A DNA stretch of 34,451 nt from Planococcus circulans (GTDB taxonomy: Bacteria; Bacillota; Bacilli; Bacillales_A; Planococcaceae): NCBI RefSeq assembly GCF_020023385.1, contig NZ_JAIQCL010000002.1, positions 449,917 through 484,367 on the forward strand, in the 5' to 3' direction. The position numbers and the translations under genes are program-made. How positions within the stretch are numbered: the stretch's first letter is position 1; each line of letters starts with the position of its first letter. Below are positions 15,130 through 23,695 of this stretch, piece after piece. Under the pieces are notes generated by a model that ran no database searches, had not been told where the DNA came from, and saw only the letters and a program-made list of their open reading frames with translations.

Positions 15130-16815
15130 ATGAAAAAAGATTTGCGCATCAACAGTAAAGTTTTCAGCGAAGGGGCGATGAAAGCACCGAACCGTGCGAT
15201 GCTCCGTTCAGTAGGAGTTACAGATGAAGATTTCAAGAAACCGATGATTGGTGTCGCCAGTACGTGGAGTGAAGTGACGCCGTGTAATATACATATTGAC
15301 GACCTAGCCATCAGCGCGAAAAAAGGCGCTAGAGCGGCTGGAGGAGTCCCGTTCATTTTTAATACGATTACAGTGTCTGACGGAATCTCAATGGGGACCG
15401 AAGGCATGAAGTATTCCCTTTCCAGTCGCGATGTGATTGCTGATTCGATTGAAACGGTGGTAGGGGCTGAAAGCCTGGATGGCTTAGTGGCGATCGGCGG
15501 CTGTGACAAGAACATCCCGGGTTGTTTGATCGCTATTGCGAATTCTGAAGTTCCAGCTGTTTTTGTGTACGGTGGGACGATTGCTCCAGGACGCCATAAT
15601 GGCCAGGATATTGACATTGTTTCAGTTTTTGAAGGTGTAGGCCAGCATAATAATGGAGACATCAACGACGATACGCTCCGCAAGATTGAATGCGGCGCCT
15701 GCCCGGGAGCGGGATCATGCGGCGGTATGTATACGGCAAATACCATGGCATCTGCAGCTGAAGCAATGGGGATGAGTCTTCCTGGAAGTTCTTCCAATCC
15801 CGCTGTATCTTCCGAAAAATTAGCGGATTGTGAAAAGGCCGGTGCAGCCGTGCATAATCTGCTTGAACTGGGTGTCTATCCGAAAGACATCATGACAAAA
15901 GAAGCGTTCGAGAATGCCATAACGGTCGTTATGGCGCTTGGCGGATCGACAAATGCCATTCTGCATCTATTGGCGATTGCGCATGCAGCGGAAGTGGATT
16001 TGACGATTGACGACTTTAACCGACTACAGAAAACCGTTCCGCATTTGGCTGATCTGAAACCGAGCGGCAAATACGTCATGCAGGACTTGCACGAAGTCGG
16101 CGGCGTTCAAGCAGTCATGAAAATGTTGCTTGAAGCAGGGTATCTGCACGGTGACTGCATGACGGTAACAGGCAAAACAGTAGCTGAAAACCTTCAGGAA
16201 TCACCTGGGTTGCAGGAAGGACAAAAGGTCATCATGCCGTTCGATAACCCAAAACGTCAGGACGGTCCATTGATTGTCCTGAAAGGAAACCTTTCACCGA
16301 GCGGCGCAGTAGCAAAAGTTTCCGGTGTGAAAGTGAAACGCCATACAGGGCCAGCGCGTGTCTACAACAACGAAAAAGAAGCGACAGCAGCCGTGATGGC
16401 CAATGAAATTAATGATGGCGATGTACTGGTTATCCGTTATGTAGGTCCGAAGGGCGGTCCGGGAATGCCTGAAATGCTTTCTGTATCAGCTATTCTTGTC
16501 GGCAAAGGCATGGGCGCGTCAGTTGCGTTGCTGACAGATGGCCGTTTTTCAGGCGGGACACATGGCCTGGTGGTTGGACATATTGCACCCGAGGCGCAGG
16601 TTGGTGGACCGATTGCCTTTTTACAGGAAGGCGATTTGGTGACCATCGATTCGGAGTTGCAGGAAATCTCCATGGATGTCTCCGAAGCTGAGTTGGAAGA
16701 ACGCCGCAAACAGTGGGTAGCTCCTCCGCTCCATAAAAAAGGCGTGCTCGGAAAATACGCACATAATGTATCCTGTTCTTCAAAAGGGGCAGTTACGGAT
16801 TACTTGAATCGATAA
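15130..16815 (+). CDS. ilvD: dihydroxy-acid dehydratase
   Basis: A 561-aa enzyme that dehydrates 2,3-dihydroxy-3-methyl acids in valine, isoleucine, leucine and pantothenate synthesis. Iron-sulfur ligands appear as Cys52 (EVTPCN), Cys125 (GGCDKN) and Cys197 (GSCGGM), with the same 73- and 72-residue spacings as the characterised [2Fe-2S] plant enzyme. GDxG and RFSGGTHG segments are present and the length is normal. It stands alone with its own promoter, rather than in an ilv-leu operon. A biosynthetic role is most likely, but the neighbouring catabolic operons leave open use on a sugar acid; the sequence looks like true IlvD rather than the Edd or sugar-acid branch. Confidence 0.92.
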   Translation: MKKDLRINSKVFSEGAMKAPNRAMLRSVGVTDEDFKKPMIGVASTWSEVTPCNIHIDDLAISAKKGARAAGGVPFIFNTITVSDGISMGTEGMKYSLSSRDVIADSIETVVGAESLDGLVAIGGCDKNIPGCLIAIANSEVPAVFVYGGTIAPGRHNGQDIDIVSVFEGVGQHNNGDINDDTLRKIECGACPGAGSCGGMYTANTMASAAEAMGMSLPGSSSNPAVSSEKLADCEKAGAAVHNLLELGVYPKDIMTKEAFENAITVVMALGGSTNAILHLLAIAHAAEVDLTIDDFNRLQKTVPHLADLKPSGKYVMQDLHEVGGVQAVMKMLLEAGYLHGDCMTVTGKTVAENLQESPGLQEGQKVIMPFDNPKRQDGPLIVLKGNLSPSGAVAKVSGVKVKRHTGPARVYNNEKEATAAVMANEINDGDVLVIRYVGPKGGPGMPEMLSVSAILVGKGMGASVALLTDGRFSGGTHGLVVGHIAPEAQVGGPIAFLQEGDLVTIDSELQEISMDVSEAELEERRKQWVAPPLHKKGVLGKYAHNVSCSSKGAVTDYLNR

Positions 16816-16817
16816 AT

Positions 16818-16859
16818 AGACTGACTCGGTGGGATTTTTTCATCCTACTGAGTTAGTCT
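16818..16859 (+). other. long hairpin after ilvD, possible terminator
   Basis: An 18-bp stem (AGACTGACTCGGTGGGAT with ATCCTACTGAGTTAGTCT, three G-T wobbles) around a loop TTTTTC, directly after the ilvD stop. No T run follows, so it is not a classical terminator; it may stabilise the 3' end. Confidence 0.55.
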
Positions 16860-16905
16860 GACTCGCTAAGACTGAATATTTTGTCTACTAAACAGGGTGA
16901 TCCTT

Positions 16906-16914
16906 TGATATTAT
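16906..16914 (+). promoter_or_regulatory. candidate extended -10 promoter of the TRAP operon
   Basis: TGATATTAT (TGn plus TATTAT) lies 79 bases before dctP. The nearest -35-like TTGTCT is 22 bases upstream, too far for a standard promoter. Confidence 0.35.
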
Positions 16915-16992
16915 GAAAAGGAAATTGAAGATACTGAGTTTTTTGAATCCGGGGAAATTGTTCCACTTACCATAAAAAAGGGGGAAAAGAAA

Positions 16993-18006
16993 ATGGCGAA
17001 AAAGAAGTTTGGAATGGTGTCTGTGATGATGGCAAGTGTATTGGCATTAACAGCATGCGGAGGTTCTGACAGCGATTCATCGGGTGAAGAGGGAGGATCG
17101 GGAGAAACCTACGTTTTGCAGGCAGGGCATTCATTGCCGGATGATCACCCTTACCATATCGGATTCCTGGAAATGGCAGAAGCTGTGGAAGAGCGGACTG
17201 ATGGGCAAGTGACCATTGAAGTTTTTGCAAACAGTGAAATTGGAGCAGAGCGTGAATTGACTGAAGGCATGGGACTTGGGACAGTCGATTTGGTTGTGTC
17301 TTCAACCGCTCCAGTCACCAATTTTGTGCCGGAGTTAGGTGTTTTGGATGTGCCTTTCCTATTCCAGGACCGGGAGTCGGCAGTGGAGATTTTGGAAGGT
17401 GATATCGGTGATGAGTTATTCGCTAAGATGGAAGAAAATGGAATTATCGGATTGTCATGGGGAGAAAACGGTTATCGCCACATCACGAATGCCGTACGCC
17501 CAATTGAAACACCTGAAGACTTAGAGGGGTTGAAAATCAGAACGCAGGAAAATGAAATCCATTTAGCCGCTTTTGAAGCATTGGGTGCACAGCCGACGCC
17601 GATGGCATGGACTGAAGCGATCACTGCTTTGCAGCAGGGGGTTGTAGATGCACAGGAAAACCCAGCGATTGTTGCAGACCAGTTCAGTCTTTATGATGCA
17701 AATCAGCAATACATGAGTTTAACAGGACATGTTTATTCTGTAGCCATTTATATGATGAGCCAACAGACTTACGATGAATTGCCGGAAGATTTGCGTGATA
17801 TCGTTGTCGAAGAAGGACAAAAAGCGGGGGCGAGAGAACGTGATCTGATCGTTGAAATGGAGCAGGAATCACTTCAGACCCTGAAGGATAATGGCATGGA
17901 AATCATTGAAGATATCGACACTGCGCCTTTCCAGGAAGCAGTGGAGCCTGTCTATGAAACAATTGAACATCAGGACTTGTTGAATGAGATTCTAGAAGCT
18001 CAGTAA
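16993..18006 (+). CDS. dctP: TRAP transporter substrate-binding lipoprotein (DctP family)
   Basis: A 337-aa lipoprotein that captures the substrate outside the membrane and delivers it to DctQM. The N-terminus is a lipoprotein signal with lipobox LTAC (Cys22), followed by a Ser/Gly-rich linker. Arg183 in LEGLKIRTQEN is at the conserved carboxylate-binding position of DctP/SiaP proteins, so the ligand should carry a carboxylate. ALGAQPTPMAWTEAITALQQ and GVVDAQENP are family motifs. The ribosome binding site is AAGGGGGAAAAG. It does not look like TeaA/UehA, the ectoine-binding TRAP proteins. Downstream dehydrogenases suggest a hydroxy-acid substrate. Confidence 0.9.
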   Translation: MAKKKFGMVSVMMASVLALTACGGSDSDSSGEEGGSGETYVLQAGHSLPDDHPYHIGFLEMAEAVEERTDGQVTIEVFANSEIGAERELTEGMGLGTVDLVVSSTAPVTNFVPELGVLDVPFLFQDRESAVEILEGDIGDELFAKMEENGIIGLSWGENGYRHITNAVRPIETPEDLEGLKIRTQENEIHLAAFEALGAQPTPMAWTEAITALQQGVVDAQENPAIVADQFSLYDANQQYMSLTGHVYSVAIYMMSQQTYDELPEDLRDIVVEEGQKAGARERDLIVEMEQESLQTLKDNGMEIIEDIDTAPFQEAVEPVYETIEHQDLLNEILEAQ

Positions 18007-18025
18007 ACGGGTAATAAGTCAATTC

Positions 18026-18055
18026 AAAAAAGAGAGAATCCTTTCTCTCTTTTTT
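18026..18055 (+). terminator. terminator-like stem between dctP and dctQ
   Basis: AAAAAAGAGAGAA / TTCTCTCTTTTTT, 13-base arms, ending in T6, 14 bases before dctQ. The stem is AT-rich, so partial readthrough is likely, giving more binding protein than membrane subunits. Confidence 0.7.
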
Positions 18056-18069
18056 ATATCGGGGGCAAG

Positions 18070-18543
18070 ATGATGGGAAAGTTAATCGGGTACATGAATT
18101 TCGGTGTCAAGCATTTCTTGAATCTTATTATGGTTGTGCTGGTCACGGCCGTTTTTCTTCAGGTGATTTTTCGGTTCATATTGAATTCTCCTCTTGCCTG
18201 GACTGAGGAACTGGCGCGATACTGCTTAATCTGGCTGACCTTTTTGGGGGCGTCTTATGCAATGTCTTTAAAAGCGCATATTGGAATGGAGTTTTTTGTG
18301 AATTTATTCGGTGTTCCCATTCGTAAAGCTCTTTACAGCATTGCGACATTTGCAAGTCTGCTCTTTTTTCTGTTGATGGTAATAGAAGGCTATGATTTAG
18401 CAATGCAGGGAATGTCCCAAACCTCGCCGGTTTTACGGATTCCGATGGGAATGATTTATATGGTCATTCCAGTGAGCGGCGTACTTTTAATCATTAATAT
18501 GGCCTCGCAGTTTTCAAAAGACTTTAAAAGCGGGGGTGTCTGA
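18070..18543 (+). CDS. dctQ: TRAP transporter small membrane subunit (DctQ family)
   Basis: A 157-aa membrane protein with four predicted transmembrane helices, at about 14-34, 48-63, 85-108 and 127-148. SPLAWTEELARYCLIWLTFLG (about residues 39-59) carries the WTEE-like motif typical of DctQ subunits. It joins DctM in the membrane complex that accepts substrate from DctP and uses the sodium gradient. ATG codons occur at 18070 and 18073; the ribosome binding site GGGGGCAAG is weak. dctM begins two bases after its stop codon. Confidence 0.88.
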   Translation: MMGKLIGYMNFGVKHFLNLIMVVLVTAVFLQVIFRFILNSPLAWTEELARYCLIWLTFLGASYAMSLKAHIGMEFFVNLFGVPIRKALYSIATFASLLFFLLMVIEGYDLAMQGMSQTSPVLRIPMGMIYMVIPVSGVLLIINMASQFSKDFKSGGV

Positions 18544-18545
18544 AG

Positions 18546-19814
18546 ATGGCATTGGTGCTGTTTATCTTATTATTGGCTTTGTTTTTAATTAATGTTCCGA
18601 TTGCTGTGGCACTTGGACTGGCTTCAACTCTCGTTTTTTTTCTTGATGGAAACGTATCGCTGATCGTCATTATTCAACGGATGTTCAACTCAGTCGATTC
18701 GTTCCCACTGATGGCGATACCTTTTTTCATTCTGGCGGGCAAGTTAATGGAAAGCGGGGGGATTTCGAGGCGGTTAATCCACCTGGCCAATGTCATTTTC
18801 GGCCGTGTCAAAGGCGGACTTGGAATCGTATCGATTGTCGCTTGTGCCTTTTTTGCAGCCATCTCGGGTTCAGCTGCCGCGACAACTGCAGCGGTAGGAG
18901 CTTTAATGATTCCGGCAATGGTCAACAAAGGCTATGAAAAGAGCTTTGCGACAGCGATCCAGGCGGCCGGTGGAACTATCGGCATCATGATTCCGCCAAG
19001 TGTTCCGCTGGTGCTTTACGGCGTGGCAGCTGGCGTTTCTGTCAGTGAATTGTTTATTGCAGGGATTGTTCCCGGTTTGTTTGTAATGGTTTCTCTAATT
19101 TTGCTGGTCTACCTGATTTCCTTGAAAGAGGGATATGGCGGTGGTGAAAAGTTTGGATTCAAGGATTTCATCAAAGCATTTTTCGATGCATTTTTGGCTT
19201 TGATGATGCCGGTGATTATACTGGGCGGTATTTATGGCGGCATATTCACTCCGACGGAAGCGGCGGTTGTAGCGGTTGTCTATGGATTGATTGTGGGGAT
19301 TTTCATTTATCGGGAGATTAAAGTGGCGGATCTGACAAGAATTTTCTCTTCTTCTGTAGTCGTGACCGCAGTAATTATGTTCATCATTGCCGGTGCTTCG
19401 GTCTTCGGCTACTATTTGACGCGCCAGCGGATTCCGGCTGAACTGACCGAATTGATGCTCAGCGTGACAGATAATTGGATTATTGCTTTATTGATCATCA
19501 ACTTGCTGTTGCTGATCTGTGGGGTGTTCCTGGAAACTTCAGCAGCAGTCATTATTTTAACGCCGATTCTTGTACCGATCGCCAGCGCGCTTGGAATCGA
19601 TCTCGTGCATTTCGGGATCATCATGATCGTCAACCTTGGGATTGGATTTATCACCCCACCGGTAGGCGTCAATCTATTTGTGGCTGCGAACATAGCAGGA
19701 ACAAAATTTGAAAGCCTCGTGAAAGCAATTGTTCCATTTATTCTGATCATGATTGTGGATGTACTCATTATTTCGTTTATTCCAGGAATCAGTCTATTCT
19801 TTCTTGGAGATTAA
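18546..19814 (+). CDS. dctM: TRAP transporter large membrane subunit (DctM family)
   Basis: A 422-aa permease with about 12 hydrophobic helices, the channel-forming part of the TRAP transporter. Family motifs include PLMAIPFFILAGKLMESGGI, the sodium-site region AAISGSAAATTAAVGALMIP and GGTIGIMIPPS. The C-terminal GFITPPVGVNLFVAANIAG segment is also present. Length is normal for DctM. The ATG follows the dctQ stop by two bases, with GGGGGTG as the ribosome binding site, so the two are translated together. The operon continues into the tartrate dehydrogenase-like gene 18 bases later. Confidence 0.93.
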   Translation: MALVLFILLLALFLINVPIAVALGLASTLVFFLDGNVSLIVIIQRMFNSVDSFPLMAIPFFILAGKLMESGGISRRLIHLANVIFGRVKGGLGIVSIVACAFFAAISGSAAATTAAVGALMIPAMVNKGYEKSFATAIQAAGGTIGIMIPPSVPLVLYGVAAGVSVSELFIAGIVPGLFVMVSLILLVYLISLKEGYGGGEKFGFKDFIKAFFDAFLALMMPVIILGGIYGGIFTPTEAAVVAVVYGLIVGIFIYREIKVADLTRIFSSSVVVTAVIMFIIAGASVFGYYLTRQRIPAELTELMLSVTDNWIIALLIINLLLLICGVFLETSAAVIILTPILVPIASALGIDLVHFGIIMIVNLGIGFITPPVGVNLFVAANIAGTKFESLVKAIVPFILIMIVDVLIISFIPGISLFFLGD

Positions 19815-19832
19815 GGCATTGGAGGAGAGTTC

Positions 19833-20906
19833 ATGTCAGCACATAAAGTAGCAGTCCTTCCCGGGGATGGGATTGGACCCGACGTCACCAAAGAAGCAAT
19901 TAAAGTGTTGGAAGCTTTAAAACAGTTGGATTCTACATTTGAGGTTGATTTCGACCAATTTGAATGGGGCAGTGAATATTATTTGGCGCATGGCCATATC
20001 ATGCCGAAGGATGGATTGGATCAGCTGAAGGATTATGATGCGATCTTGTTCGGGGCTGTGGGAGATAAACGTGTGCCGGATGAAATCACCATCTGGGAAT
20101 TGATCATGCCCATCCGCAAAAATTTTCAGCAATACATCAATATGCGGCCAATCAGACGCTTGGCGGGCATCGAATCTCCTTTGAAAAACGATCAGCCGAT
20201 CGATTTCATGGTATTCCGTGAAAATGCGGAAGGGGAGTATTCGAATATCGGCGGCCGTCTGTATCAGCAGCAGTCGCAGGAAATGGCGATTCAAAACACG
20301 GTCATCACTAAACAAGGTGTCGAGCGCATTGCAAAATATGCATTCGAATATGCCAAAAAGAACAAAAAATCCAAAGTGACCAGCGCTACAAAATCCAATG
20401 CGATTATCCATTCGATGAAGCTTTGGGATGAAGTGGTCGAGGCGGTTGCCAAAGATTATGGGGACATCGAACTCGAGAGCAATTTCATTGATGCTTTGGC
20501 CGCTTATTTCGTCATGCGTCCGGAATCATTTGAAGTGGTCATCGCTTCCAATCTGTTCGGGGATATCTTGACAGATCTTGGAGCGGCTTTAGTTGGAGGT
20601 CTTGGTGTATCGCCGTCGGGCAATATCAATCCCGAGCGGAATTTCCCTTCCATGTTTGAGGCCATTCATGGGTCAGCACCGGATATTGCGGGCAAAGGAA
20701 TTGCCAATCCGATTGCGCAGATCTGGTCCTCGGCTTTGATGCTGGATCATTTAGGGCGTTCAGACCTATCGACAGCGATTGTTGATGCGATTGAGCAGGT
20801 GCTTCAGGAAGGCAAGGTGCTGACGCCGGATTTAGGGGGCAGCGCCACGACACAGGAAGTCGGTTCAGCAATTGCGGAAAAGCTTAAACAATTGGTGAGG
20901 AAATAG
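19833..20906 (+). CDS. tartrate/D-malate dehydrogenase-like decarboxylating enzyme
   Basis: A 357-aa member of the isocitrate/isopropylmalate dehydrogenase family. LPGDGIGPDV opens the protein; MRPIRRLAG holds substrate arginines; ASNLFGDILTDLGAALVGGL carries the metal-binding aspartates; EAIHGSAPDIAGKGIANP is the NAD-binding loop. FRENAEGEYSNIGGR resembles the TtuC/DmlA (and YcsA) branch rather than LeuB. Enzymes of this branch oxidise and decarboxylate D-malate or tartrate using NAD and a divalent metal. Clustering with a TRAP transporter fits uptake and oxidation of a hydroxydicarboxylate. Start at ATG with GGAGGAGAG. The exact substrate is open. Confidence 0.82.
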   Translation: MSAHKVAVLPGDGIGPDVTKEAIKVLEALKQLDSTFEVDFDQFEWGSEYYLAHGHIMPKDGLDQLKDYDAILFGAVGDKRVPDEITIWELIMPIRKNFQQYINMRPIRRLAGIESPLKNDQPIDFMVFRENAEGEYSNIGGRLYQQQSQEMAIQNTVITKQGVERIAKYAFEYAKKNKKSKVTSATKSNAIIHSMKLWDEVVEAVAKDYGDIELESNFIDALAAYFVMRPESFEVVIASNLFGDILTDLGAALVGGLGVSPSGNINPERNFPSMFEAIHGSAPDIAGKGIANPIAQIWSSALMLDHLGRSDLSTAIVDAIEQVLQEGKVLTPDLGGSATTQEVGSAIAEKLKQLVRK

Positions 20907-20918
20907 GAGGAGAGTCGG

Positions 20919-21674
20919 ATGGATATAGACAATAAAGTAGCGATTGTCACCGGTGCAGGCGGCGGAATGGGAAAAGTGGTCGTTGAGCAATTTCTCGAAA
21001 AAGGTGCGAAAGTGGCCGGAATCGACGTTCATGTGGAGGGACTTGCTGAACTAGAAGCTCAATATCCGGAACAACTGCTGGTCATTCAAGGCAATTTAAC
21101 GAATGAACAAAGTGTTGAAGATGCTGTGAAAAAAACAGCTGATAGGTTTGGACAGATTGATGTCTTGGCAAATGTTGCCGGAATCGCCCAAGCGGCAACT
21201 GATATTGAAAAAGTTTCCCTGGAGGATTGGGAGCGCATCATGGCGATCAATTCCACTGCCGTCTTTTTAACTTCACGGGCTGTGGTACCGTATATGAAAC
21301 GACGAAATAGTGGTTCAATCATCAATATTGCCTCTGTTTCGGTAGATCGTCCGCGTCCTGGTCTGAACGCCTATGTCGCTTCAAAAGGAGCGACGATTTC
21401 CTTGACAAAAGCGCTGGCTATTGAATTGGCACCTTATAATATCCGGGTCAATGCGATCAATCCCGGTCCAGCGGATACCAAGATGCTGAGTGAATTTACA
21501 GCAGCAGGCAGTGATGCAGGCGAGACAAAAGAGAAGATTTTCCGGAAAAGCGTCCCGCTGGGTGAGTTGATCACTCCTGAAGCGATTGCTAATTGCGTCT
21601 TATACCTCAGCTCCGATTTAGCGAAACTGATGACTGGCAGCGTAGTGAATGTAGATGGAGGCCGCGGAATCTAA
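20919..21674 (+). CDS. short-chain dehydrogenase/reductase
   Basis: A 251-aa classical SDR. The cofactor motif TGAGGGMG is at 11-18, NVAG at 85-88, and the catalytic tetrad is Asn111, Ser139, Tyr152 and Lys156 (YVASK). Asp36 after the second strand (GIDVH) points to NAD rather than NADP. NPGPADT and VDGG near the end are typical. It lies 12 bases after the tartrate dehydrogenase-like gene, with GGAGGAG as ribosome binding site, and overlaps nothing. It probably oxidises a hydroxyl group of the imported compound or of an intermediate. The family is too broad to name a substrate. Confidence 0.87.
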   Translation: MDIDNKVAIVTGAGGGMGKVVVEQFLEKGAKVAGIDVHVEGLAELEAQYPEQLLVIQGNLTNEQSVEDAVKKTADRFGQIDVLANVAGIAQAATDIEKVSLEDWERIMAINSTAVFLTSRAVVPYMKRRNSGSIINIASVSVDRPRPGLNAYVASKGATISLTKALAIELAPYNIRVNAINPGPADTKMLSEFTAAGSDAGETKEKIFRKSVPLGELITPEAIANCVLYLSSDLAKLMTGSVVNVDGGRGI

Positions 21675-21693
21675 TCGGAAAGAGGTGCAGAAA

Positions 21694-23136
21694 ATGAAAA
21701 AGCAACAGATGTATGTAAATGGTGAGTGGATCGACAGCATCGGAAAAGAGCGGTTTGAAACAAAAAATCCGGCGACTGGGGACGTGCTGGCAGAAATTCC
21801 GAGAGGGAAAAAAGAAGATGTGGATGCGGCAATCGAAGCGGCACGGGCTACTTTCGAGTCTGAAGAATGGCAGTCTTTCCCTCCGATCGAAAGAGGCCGG
21901 ATCTTACATAAAGTAGCGGATGCCTTACGGGCGGATGCGGAAGAGATCGCTTTGCTGGAAACGCTCGATACAGGCAAGCCACTGACACAGGCCCGTAAAG
22001 ACGTCGAAGCTTCTGCGCTGTATTTTGAATACTATGCGGGAATGGCAGATAAGATTTTCGGGGAGACCATCCCGGTTCAGCCGGGAATTCTCGATTATAC
22101 CTTGCGGGAACCGATTGGCGTAACTGCTCATATTGTTCCGTGGAATTACCCGCTGCAAATCATTTCACGCTCAACCGCCGCGGCAATTGCGACAGGCAAC
22201 ACCGTAGTTGCAAAGCCGGCGGAAGACACCCCGTTGACGGCCATCAAATTGGCGGAGATTTTTGATCAAACCACCTTGCCGAAAGGCGTTTTCAACGTGG
22301 TGACCGGCTATGGTTTCGAGGCGGGAGCGGCGATTTCCGAGCATCCGGATGTTGACCATATCACGTTTACGGGCTCCGTCCAAACAGGCTCCGCTGTGAT
22401 GATGGGGGCTGCCAAAAACGTCAAACCGGTCACTTTGGAACTTGGCGGAAAGTCTCCAAACATCATTTTTGACGATTGCGATCAGGAGGAAGCAGTGGAT
22501 TGGGTGGTGCGGTCCATTATCCAAAATGCTGGACAGACCTGCTCGGCGGGATCCCGCTTGCTGGTTCAGCAAACGATCAAAGATGAATTTCTGAAAAAGG
22601 TCGTAGCGAAAATGGAAGCGATTCAAATCGGCAAAGGAATTGATGATTTGGATCTTGGCCCGATTCTAAATGAAAAACAATTCACCCGCATCTTGGAGTT
22701 TATGGATGTCGCCGATAGAGAAGGAGCGCAGTTTTTAACAGGCGGAAAACGACAAGTGACAGCAGGACTCGAAAAAGGCTACTTTTTCCAGCCGACCGTC
22801 ATTGATGGATTAGCGCCAAAAAGCTATGTCGCTCAAGAAGAAATTTTTGCACCGGTTGTTGCCGCATTTTCGTTTGATACTGAGCAAGAAGCGATTGAAC
22901 TGGCAAACGGCACCGATTATGGGCTGGTGACAGGGGTCTGGACAAAAGATGGCGCGCGGGCGCACCGTGTAGCCAGTAAAATTCGGGCAGGCCAAGTGTT
23001 CATCAACAATTACGGGGCAGGCGGAGGTGTGCAGATGCCATTTGGGGGATATAAAAAGAGTGGGTTTGGACGTGAAAAAGGACTGGAAGCTTTGCGCAAT
23101 TACACCATTTTGAAAAATGTGGCGCTGAAGTATTAA
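21694..23136 (+). CDS. aldehyde dehydrogenase, betaine-aldehyde-dehydrogenase-like
   Basis: A 480-aa NAD-dependent ALDH. Asn151 (PWNYPL), Lys174 (AKPAE), Glu249 (LELGGKSPN) and Cys283 (GQTCSAGSR) are the catalytic and cofactor residues. The overall sequence resembles BetB/GbsA-type enzymes, but without choline or betaine genes nearby a glycine-betaine role is not supported. As last gene of the TRAP operon it likely oxidises an aldehyde arising from the imported substrate. The start at 21694 follows AAGAGGTG; an in-frame ATG at 21655 inside the SDR gene is rejected. A terminator follows 18 bases after the stop. Confidence 0.87.
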   Translation: MKKQQMYVNGEWIDSIGKERFETKNPATGDVLAEIPRGKKEDVDAAIEAARATFESEEWQSFPPIERGRILHKVADALRADAEEIALLETLDTGKPLTQARKDVEASALYFEYYAGMADKIFGETIPVQPGILDYTLREPIGVTAHIVPWNYPLQIISRSTAAAIATGNTVVAKPAEDTPLTAIKLAEIFDQTTLPKGVFNVVTGYGFEAGAAISEHPDVDHITFTGSVQTGSAVMMGAAKNVKPVTLELGGKSPNIIFDDCDQEEAVDWVVRSIIQNAGQTCSAGSRLLVQQTIKDEFLKKVVAKMEAIQIGKGIDDLDLGPILNEKQFTRILEFMDVADREGAQFLTGGKRQVTAGLEKGYFFQPTVIDGLAPKSYVAQEEIFAPVVAAFSFDTEQEAIELANGTDYGLVTGVWTKDGARAHRVASKIRAGQVFINNYGAGGGVQMPFGGYKKSGFGREKGLEALRNYTILKNVALKY

Positions 23137-23153
23137 AGTTTGGGGGAATTGGA

Positions 23154-23190
23154 AAAGGGATGTCCTCGATTAGAGGACATCCCTTTGTTG
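23154..23190 (+). terminator. terminator of the TRAP/dehydrogenase operon
   Basis: AAAGGGATGTCCTC / GAGGACATCCCTTT, 14-bp perfect arms with a 5-base loop and a short, interrupted T tract. Confidence 0.85.
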
Positions 23191-23630
23191 GTTTAAGGTA
23201 ACTATAATTTGTTTTGACTCAATTTTTCAACCCGTTTTATCGGGGAATCATTTCCATTGAAAGTATTACTTCCAGTACCGCGGTCATTGTTCCACTGGGT
23301 GCTTTCTAACTTAAGCAACGTAAACCCTACCTTCTTTTACGTCCTTGCGATCCTCAAATCGCGCCAGTGTGAATAAGTATTCTCAAAAACATTTATCGTA
23401 GAATGCCAGATTATCAAAATTTACCAGTTACCTTTGTGTTAACTAGACTACTATCTCACATATCTTTATAAATGTCAAAGCATTCATTATGAATGTTTAA
23501 AATAAGCTTACATTGACAGTAGACAGGGTTATTGGCTGCAGATCCAGCTGCGTTAGCTGAAAACAAACGGAATCTCTTCCCTTGTATTCACATTATGTAG
23601 TAATTTAAATACAGCTCAGGTGGCTTTTAT
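23191..23630. other. gene-free region, possibly decayed coding sequence on the minus strand
   Basis: No intact gene is found in this stretch of over 400 bases. On the minus strand a promoter-like TTGACA, 17-base spacer, GATAGT occurs around 23455-23485. Downstream of it two frames carry protein-like segments interrupted by stops, one ending NDSPIKRVEKLSQNKL before a stop at 23202-23204. This could be a degraded gene, or chance. No repeat or insertion-sequence end was seen. Confidence 0.3.
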
Positions 23631-23653
23631 TTATGGTCCTACCTTTATTCGTG

Positions 23654-23659
23654 TATAAT
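23654..23659 (+). promoter_or_regulatory. -10 element of the pncB-nadE promoter
   Basis: TATAAT 36 bases before the pncB start; the -35 position holds only TTATGG (23631-23636, 17-base spacer). Confidence 0.45.
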
Positions 23660-23695
23660 TGTAGGCATTACTGATGGTGGAAGAAGGGGACTCTT

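Noticed and set aside
16993..19814. TRAP genes as the TeaABC/UehABC ectoine transporter
   Set aside because: The DctP sequence matches the general carboxylate type and does not resemble TeaA; it is operonic with TtuC-like, SDR and ALDH genes and separated from the ectoine genes by ilvD and a minus-strand gene.
21694..23136. Glycine betaine synthesis (BetB/GbsA) assignment
   Set aside because: The sequence is BADH-like but no choline dehydrogenase, GbsB, GbsR or choline transporter is nearby, so only a general aldehyde dehydrogenase call is supported.
23260..23300. T-box-like ACCGCGG motif
   Set aside because: Only the ACCGCG core is present; no specifier stem, terminator or downstream amino acid gene follows.
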